Shown piece by piece: positions 58,662 through 64,000 of a stretch of DNA of 64,000 nt. The stretch's first letter is position 1. Each line of letters starts with the position of its first letter. This stretch comes from Chromera velia (lineage: Eukaryota > Sar > Chromeraceae). A program made the position numbers and the translations under genes. The DNA is taken from the NCBI GenBank assembly GCA_018398765.1, contig JAHBMJ010001694.1, forward strand, positions 4,234 through 68,233. The letters run 5' to 3'. The notes under the pieces were generated by a model, which ran no database searches, was not told where the DNA came from, and saw only the letters and a program-made list of their open reading frames with translations.

Positions 58662-59215
58662 TCTTTCTTTCTTTCTTTCTTTTTCTCTCTCTCTCTCCCT
58701 CTCTCTCTCCCTCTCTCTCTCTCTCTCTTTCTCTTTGAAATTCTTTCTTTTTTTCTTTCTTTCTTTCTTTTTTTCTTTCTTTCTTTCTTTCATTCATTCA
58801 TTCATTCATTCATTATTCCAAAGTCGTTTCCTGACACACCAACTCACGAGCCTCACGCTCCAGGACCTCTTCCGTTAGTAAAGTTCTTTTGTTTCTTCCT
58901 TCCTTCCTTTTTTCTTTCTTTCCTTTTTTTTTTTCTTTTTTTTTTCTTTTTTTTTTTCTTTCTTTCTTTCCTTCCTTACTTCTTTCTTTCCTTCCTTCAT
59001 TCCTTCTTTCCTTCCTTCCTTTCTTTTTTTCTTTGTTTCCTTTGTTTCTCCCTTTCTCTCTTTCTTTCTTTTTTTCTCTCTTTCTTCTTTTCTGTTTTTC
59101 TTTCTTTCTTTTTTTCTTTCTTTTTTGCTTCCTTCGAATCCTTCCTTCTTTCCTTCCTTCCCTCCTTCCTTTCTTTCTTTTTTTCTTCCTTCCTTCCTTT
59201 CTTTCTTTTTTTTTT

Positions 59216-59257
<42 letters not shown>

Positions 59258-59665
59258 TTTCTCCCTTCTTTCCTTCTTTCATTCATTCCATCCAGGCTAA
59301 GCCTTCCTTCCTTCCTTCTTTCTTTCTTTCTTTCTTTCTTTTTTTCCTTCCTTCTTTCTTGAAATCGTTCCTTCCTTTCTTTTTTTCTCTTACTGACTCT
59401 AGCCTTTCTCCTTTTCTTTTCTTTCTTTGTCCAATCATTCATTGAATGACATGACATTGTATTCATTCTTTTTTACCTTCTTTCCTTTAACTTTTTTTTT
59501 TCTGGTTTTTCTTCTATTTTTTTCTTCTTTTCTGTCTTTTTCTTCTTTTTATTCTTCTTTTCTCCTCTTCAAGATTTTTTTTCCTTTCTCCCTCCCTCCC
59601 TTCTCATCTTCCTTTCAGGGAATTTTATTCTTCCTTTCTTCCCTCCTTCTACATTTCTCTCTCTT
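58609..59665. repeat. 1-kb polypyrimidine tract
   Basis: About 1,050 bp of C/T-rich plus-strand sequence: (TC)n, then CTTT, CCTT and T-rich units, with few purines other than ATTC units at 58790-58815. It may sit in an intron of the minus-strand gene, where the RNA would be polypurine. Confidence 0.85.
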
Positions 59666-59849
59666 TGTGTGTGTCTCCTCTGATTGAATCTTTTTGTCTA
59701 GCCCTTTTTTGGCAAAACAGAACTGGTAAAACTAACCAGCAGCTTTGTACGGATCCTCTGGAAGGGGCAAGAAGTTGGGTTGGGGGGGCTTTGGGAATTT
59801 CCAGGGGGTTGAACCTCGGGCAATCATACTTGCCAGCTGCCCCTGGGGA

Positions 59850-60130
59850 CCCGAAAAGTAGCTCTCCTTCCCCTCCCGATTCCACCGGTCCAGCTACCCG
59901 ACTTCTCTGGACGGCGGTGAGGGAGGTGCGATACACAGCAGGATGACAGAGGGGTAGAGGAGGGCGAGGGAGGTCACCATAGAGAACCCGTTACCCACGT
60001 AGAGAACAGCCTTTCCACGAATTGCAGGTAGCCGTGCCTCCTGTTGAAGGGAGTCGAGAATTTCGCCGATGTTGTGGATCTCAAAAAAATTGTGGCAGAC
60101 CTTCTGCGCCTTCTGCACAAAAATTTTACA
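59850..60130 (-). CDS. Possible minus-strand exon, unidentified
   Basis: Behind TTTTTGTGCAG (about 60120) a frame reads KAQKVCHNFFEIHNIGEILD, QQEARLPAIRGKAVLYVG and then meets a GTAACG donor-like site. Composition looks coding and is higher in GC than the surroundings. It could belong to the same gene as 58214-58467. No family recognised. Confidence 0.3.
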
Positions 60131-60204
60131 GTAAACCACGAAGAGCTTTTGAAAAGACGTCAGTCTATTGATTTTCGCGAACAAAGAAAACAAATAGAAG
60201 AGAG

Positions 60205-62797
60205 ATGTTCTGGGGCAAAATGAATGAGCAAGCATGTCAACAAAAAGTCCTGCAAAAAAGAGAAAAATTGAAGAAGAAAATGAGAAAAAAAGAGAAAAAA
60301 TGGGGCCAGATGCACACTACCGAATCGGGCAAAGCTGAGGCAAAAGGGTTTAGCGATAGAGATAGAAAGGCACGGCAGGATGAGTTTGAGAGGAAAGAGA
60401 AGCAGGGCTTTCTGAGGGAGTTGCGCCCACGTCCCGAACCCAAACGGGTCAAAGGTAGCCCAAGCTCTGCGGCGGTTGACGATCAGAGATTTAAGGATAG
60501 AGAATACCACCTGGGTCCCGAAAGAGAAGCTGTGAATGCTCTTCTCACAGAATGGGGGCTTGCTAGACGTCGGGGTTTGAAGATGAAATCAAAGTATGGC
60601 AGCATCATCAAAGATGCATTGAATTTGGGTCCTGAGAAAGGAAAGATCGCTGTGGTTATGCACGGTCTGTTTTTATTTTTCTTGGAATTTGCTGAGGCGT
60701 GACTTTTGGGCTGTCACTTTTTCTATCAAAGCATCTTCTTGCTTGTCTCACAGATACGTTCATTGCTTTTTTCTCTTCGCTCTGGCCAATGACCGATAGT
60801 ATGTGTTTATTTTTCTTGCAGCTCCATTTCTGCCCATATGCATCCTTATTTTTCTTTCCTTGAAAGTTGTCTTCTTTCAAAGAGTCTTTTCAATGCGAGT
60901 CCTCTCTCCAGGCTAGGGGTGAGTCACACGTTGTCTAGTTGTTCAGAACCGTAACCTGTATGTTATGTCCTATGCCCCGGTCTAAGAAAAACTTGTGCAT
61001 GATATGACTTGCATTTGTGTGAATTGCTGCAGCGATCATAAAGAAAGATCCAAGCCCTTTCTGGCTTTTACAGATCTTGGAGGTAGTTGACAGCGGCGAT
61101 GGTATCACCTTTTGGTGGTACATCGGCAATGTTGATAGTCAGTCTGCAATGTTTTCACCTGCCCTGCTTTATATGTTTTTACTGTAGAGTCATGGCAGAG
61201 TCACGTACTGCACGTTTTGCTCGTCTGCAAATTGGTACATCAATGAAACTTCAGTATTAGTTCAATTCCGGCACAGTGACTCGACGGATTCGAGTATTTT
61301 TTAGATTCGAACTTGACTTTTTAATCCGAACTTTTCAGGTGTTTTTGAAATAATATTTCATGTTTTAAATTTATGTTTAGATATTTTTGAAATTTTATCA
61401 AACAGATTTTTAATTTTTCAGGTCTGTTTGAAACAAAATTTTATCCTTTAAATTTATGTTTAGATATGTTTAAAATTTTATCAAACAGATTTTTAGCTTT
61501 TTAAGTCTGTTTAAAACAAAATTTTATATGTTTCAAATTTTATATGTTTTATCGAATAAGTGTTTAAAGCGCTTCTGTAATTAAAGATTTGGTTTTATAT
61601 TGAAATGTTATTATATCTATTTTCTTAGCTGTTATCAGTATCAGTGCAAAAAGATACATCAGATCAAATAGTTTCTTTTTTTTTTTTAATATCCTCTTTT
61701 TGTTTATTTTGTTATATTTCGCTATATAATGTGACAGTTTTAACTTTTTATTCATATTTATTATATTATTAATAAATTGTGTATACTTAAATCAGTACTA
61801 TAAAAATATTTATAGTGTAAATTTTTAGCTAAGTTTTAAATGAATTATACTAGGAATTATAATTTTAAATTAAATATTCACTTTTTTTTTGTCCCGATCC
61901 GAATTGCACGAAGTTTGAATTTAATGAATTGTAATTTCAATTGATTGCATGCACTCTTTCTGCTCTGTTAACTAGTCTGTTTAATGCAATTGAATCACGT
62001 TGAAATAAAACCAGGTCGAAACTTAGTGAAAGTACGCATGCTATTATACCAACTAGTTTTGAAGATAGACTTTTGGTAGAGTCCTCCGCATGCAAGTCTC
62101 CTACCAATTAATGAAACTACCATACACAGAATCAGCTAGTACATACAATATCTTGGTTATTGAAAAAAAACTTAAATCACTAAACTTTCCTAGAAACTTT
62201 CAAAAATATACTTTTAAATGAGATCATTTTTTAAAGTAAAAAAAAAAAATGATGACAAAAAAAAAATGGTTTGTGACGCTTAAGTTTTTTTTTTTTAACG
62301 AGATGATTTTGTTTCAAAAACACCTAAAAAGTTCGGATTAAAAAGTCAAGTTCGAATCTAAAAAATACTTAAATGACGTGAACGTTGGTTCAGTCAGCGT
62401 CGGCCAGTGTGGCATCGCCTAGTAAGCCTTTGACAATGCGAACTTCAAGTGAAAAATGAAAGAAAGCTTTCAATTGGTTCATCAGTAAAAAAAATGTTGC
62501 TTTGTTCTTCTCTACATCGTTGCAGGAGGCGTCCAATCTCTGGCGTACTTAAAAAAGAGGAAGAAGAAGGATGAAAATGGGGTGGTTGTACAGAAACTGG
62601 CAACTCCATACATCCAAATGCTTGAAATGGCCGAGATTCTGATGGTATTCGAACAGCATGATATATTCACTGCAAAAGGCTCCATTCGAAAAAAAATGTA
62701 TGACCAAATTGTACAGGAGATTTGCACCAGAATTTCAAAGGAACGACTTAAAAGAGAAAAGGGGGTGAATCCTTCGTGGCTTAAGGGAAAGGATTAA
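60205..62797 (+). CDS. Spliced Lys-rich protein encoded inside the inverted-repeat transposon, unknown function
   Basis: Two exons, 60205-60664 and 62526-62797, join in phase across a GTCTGT donor and a TTGCAG acceptor to 243 aa. The N-terminal 60 residues are nearly all Lys, Arg, Glu and Gln and predict a basic coiled coil. The middle reads [20 protein letters not shown] and [20 protein letters not shown]. Exon 2 continues [40 protein letters not shown] and ends NPSWLKGKD. No family was recognised. The start could also be the next ATG at 60220. As the best-preserved frame in the element, it may be a transposon protein or a captured host gene. The 1.86-kb intron holds another inverted-repeat element. 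Confidence 0.6.
61293..62369. mobile_element. MITE-like inverted-repeat element in the intron (1,077 bp)
   Basis: Ends are 58-bp inverted repeats with one mismatch: AGTATTTTTTAGATTCGAAC and on, through AATCCGAACTTTT to GGTGTTTTTGAAA. The interior is very AT-rich and contains an 83-bp tandem duplication starting at 61364 and 61447. No clear target duplication was found. Confidence 0.8.
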
Positions 62798-63394
62798 CAG
62801 ACAATCATCAATCATGCTTGATTACAAGGCTTACTTGAATGATACATACACTATTTATCTTTAAATCTATTAAACTTATGATTGCTTTGTTGATCTTACT
62901 TTAATTATGAGCTTTCATCATATGTTTTTAATTTTGTGTATCAGACAATTTAAATTTAAGACTAAATGTATACATATGTATGGATAGATAGATATTGTAC
63001 ACATACATTGATGTAAAACCCTTCATCTAAATACAGTGTATGCATATGTATTTATATGTGTATATCTTTGTTTGTCTCTATATGCATATATATATGTCAC
63101 TCAATTTCTATGTCTGTACGTATGTACGTACATGTCTATATGTGTTTCTTTCTGTGTATGCATGTTTCACAGTATATAGAATCTATATGAATTTTTATAA
63201 TTGATCACTTATTGTCGATCGTAGTATTAATTTTACTTACTATCATAAATGCACATATGTTTGAATCTCATTTATTTTTTTATAATAAATTGAATATAAT
63301 TAACTTTATATTCAAAGAAAACAAAATAAAATTTGACTAATTAAATTGATAATCATATTTAGGTTAAAGTTGTGAATAAATCATTTATTTAAAA
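62798..63394. other. AT-rich right interior of the transposon
   Basis: 3' flank of the 60205-62797 gene. TATATGTATGTA-type words dominate at 62960-63160. No gene seen. Confidence 0.5.
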
Positions 63395-63573
63395 GTGGTC
63401 AATTTCAGTGAAACTTGTTTAACGTCTTTTAATATATTTAGTTTCTATTTTTTTTTTGTCTAATCCTTATTAGTACATTAAAACACAGCATAAAAATATT
63501 TATTTTTTGGGCAATTTAAGTTTAAGGTCCGACTTGAGGGCAAAAGTCTATTTAAGAAGGCACAAGCCTGTTT

Positions 63574-63936
63574 GTATGCAGGGGTCTTACTCCTCGCCTG
63601 CTGTGACTGGAGTTTGAAAGCCTTGCAGATTGATTGACTCTGGGACATACATGTTGTCTTATAGCTGCTGTCCTGTAGCTTGAGTTTATCCTGTTTTATG
63701 AATTCAGTCTGTTTGCATGTCACGTTAAACTTTGATTCTCTGTCAAGTGCGGGGATGAAAACGACTGTCTGGAGTGAGATAGAATTAGATAGGATAAGAT
63801 TGACTAGAGAATCTTGAGATATCTTGACGATCTTTACTTGAAACCTTCTAAACCTTCTAGAGTCAATCAGTTTAAGACAGAGTCTTTCCACCGTTATCTA
63901 ACTTATCTTATTGAGTGTTATGACTAGCTCGTAACA
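63574..63936 (+). repeat. Right LTR of the outer element, 3' piece
   Basis: Continues the copy of 41931-42406 from GTATGCAGGGGTC to the end GTAACA. Followed by GCAG, the proposed outer target duplication. 63941-64000 beyond it shows no feature. Confidence 0.75.
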
Positions 63937-64000
63937 GCAGAACGCAAACCAAAGTAGTGCTGGAAAGAACCCGAAAAGGTTAGGGTTGAAGCACACCACT

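Larger units (their letters stand above)
56428..63569. mobile_element. Long-terminal-inverted-repeat DNA transposon (7,142 bp) in the outer LTR
   Basis: Both ends begin AGGCTTGTGCCTTCTTAAAT read inward, and the inverted repeats stay aligned with few mismatches for about 220 bp (56428-56650 and 63395-63569 plus more), then share CAAATATGATTATCAATTTA further in. GTTT flanks both sides (56424-56427 and 63570-63573). The uninterrupted paralogue at 42030-42060 shows the empty site. The element carries a spliced plus-strand gene (60205-62797), minus-strand coding-like exons, a 1-kb pyrimidine tract and a smaller inverted-repeat element. No known transposase signature was recognised. Families with 4-bp duplications (for example Sola, Ginger, Academ) are candidates only. 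Confidence 0.85.
41931..63936 (+). mobile_element. Outer LTR-type element, interrupted by nested insertions
   Basis: A 476-bp repeat at 41931-42406 starts TGTCCTAGACTG and ends GTAACA. Its direct copy begins at 56316 and ends at 63936, being 475 bp once the 56428-63569 insertion and one GTTT are removed. The flanking word GCAG (41927-41930 and 63937-63940) fits a 4-bp target duplication, though four bases could match by chance. A purine tract (GAAAGAGGAGGGCA) stands directly before the right copy, as a polypurine tract would on the plus strand. The sequence after the left copy has no canonical TGG primer-binding site. The internal part outside the gypsy insertion (42407-44442 and 55235-56315) holds no recognised gag or pol, so the element is non-autonomous or badly decayed. 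Confidence 0.65.

Noticed and set aside
41931-63936. tRNA-primed site for the outer element just after 42406
   Set aside because: The sequence there (TGATATAGTGATCGC) does not begin with TGG, so no primer-binding site is claimed.

Overview
The window is a piece of an intron-rich eukaryotic nuclear genome. Evidence: six multi-exon genes whose frames join only by spliceosomal GT-AG splicing, long simple-sequence repeats in the introns, nested LTR and inverted-repeat transposons, and an assembly gap (Ns at 28051-28372). Gene content, the kinase style and the repeat-rich introns suggest a microbial eukaryote such as an alveolate or chromerid-type alga. That placement is inference; nothing seen here proves the taxon.

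Layout, 1-41.9 kb (host genes). Six genes can be built exon by exon with consistent phases: an N-myristoyltransferase N-terminal part (minus, runs off the left edge), a secreted-looking 2OG-Fe(II) oxygenase (2220-6780, plus, 579 aa), beta-ureidopropionase UPB1 (14465-20810, plus, 13 exons, 458 aa, complete Glu-Lys-Cys triad), a protein kinase with a DFD motif and a very long disordered tail (23296-31739, plus, 1322 aa), a DUF2237-family protein with a 27-nt microexon (34847-37273, minus, 185 aa) and a two-repeat Myb protein (37658-40062, plus, 158 aa). NMT/oxygenase and DUF2237/Myb are divergent pairs. Between them lie AT-rich gene-poor stretches, a fold-back repeat (21885-22592) and a 1,074-bp hAT-like element with an 8-bp target duplication (33255-34328). 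Of 39 reconstructed introns 27 begin GTC rather than GTA/GTG, which is the most unusual genome-wide signal here.

Layout, 41.9-63.9 kb (transposon nest). An LTR pair (41931-42406 and an interrupted copy 56316-56427 + 63574-63936) frames an outer element. Inside it sits a complete but decayed minus-strand Ty3/gypsy-type retrotransposon (44448-55229; 307-bp LTRs, 5-bp duplication CAAGA, primer-binding site, gag, protease, RT, RNase H, integrase). Its RT is split by a 4,872-bp inverted-repeat element (47412-52283; duplication TACT). The outer 3' LTR is itself split by a 7,142-bp long-inverted-repeat element (56428-63569; duplication GTTT) that carries at least one spliced gene, whose intron holds a further 1.08-kb inverted-repeat element (61293-62369). 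No CRISPR array, rRNA or convincing tRNA was seen.
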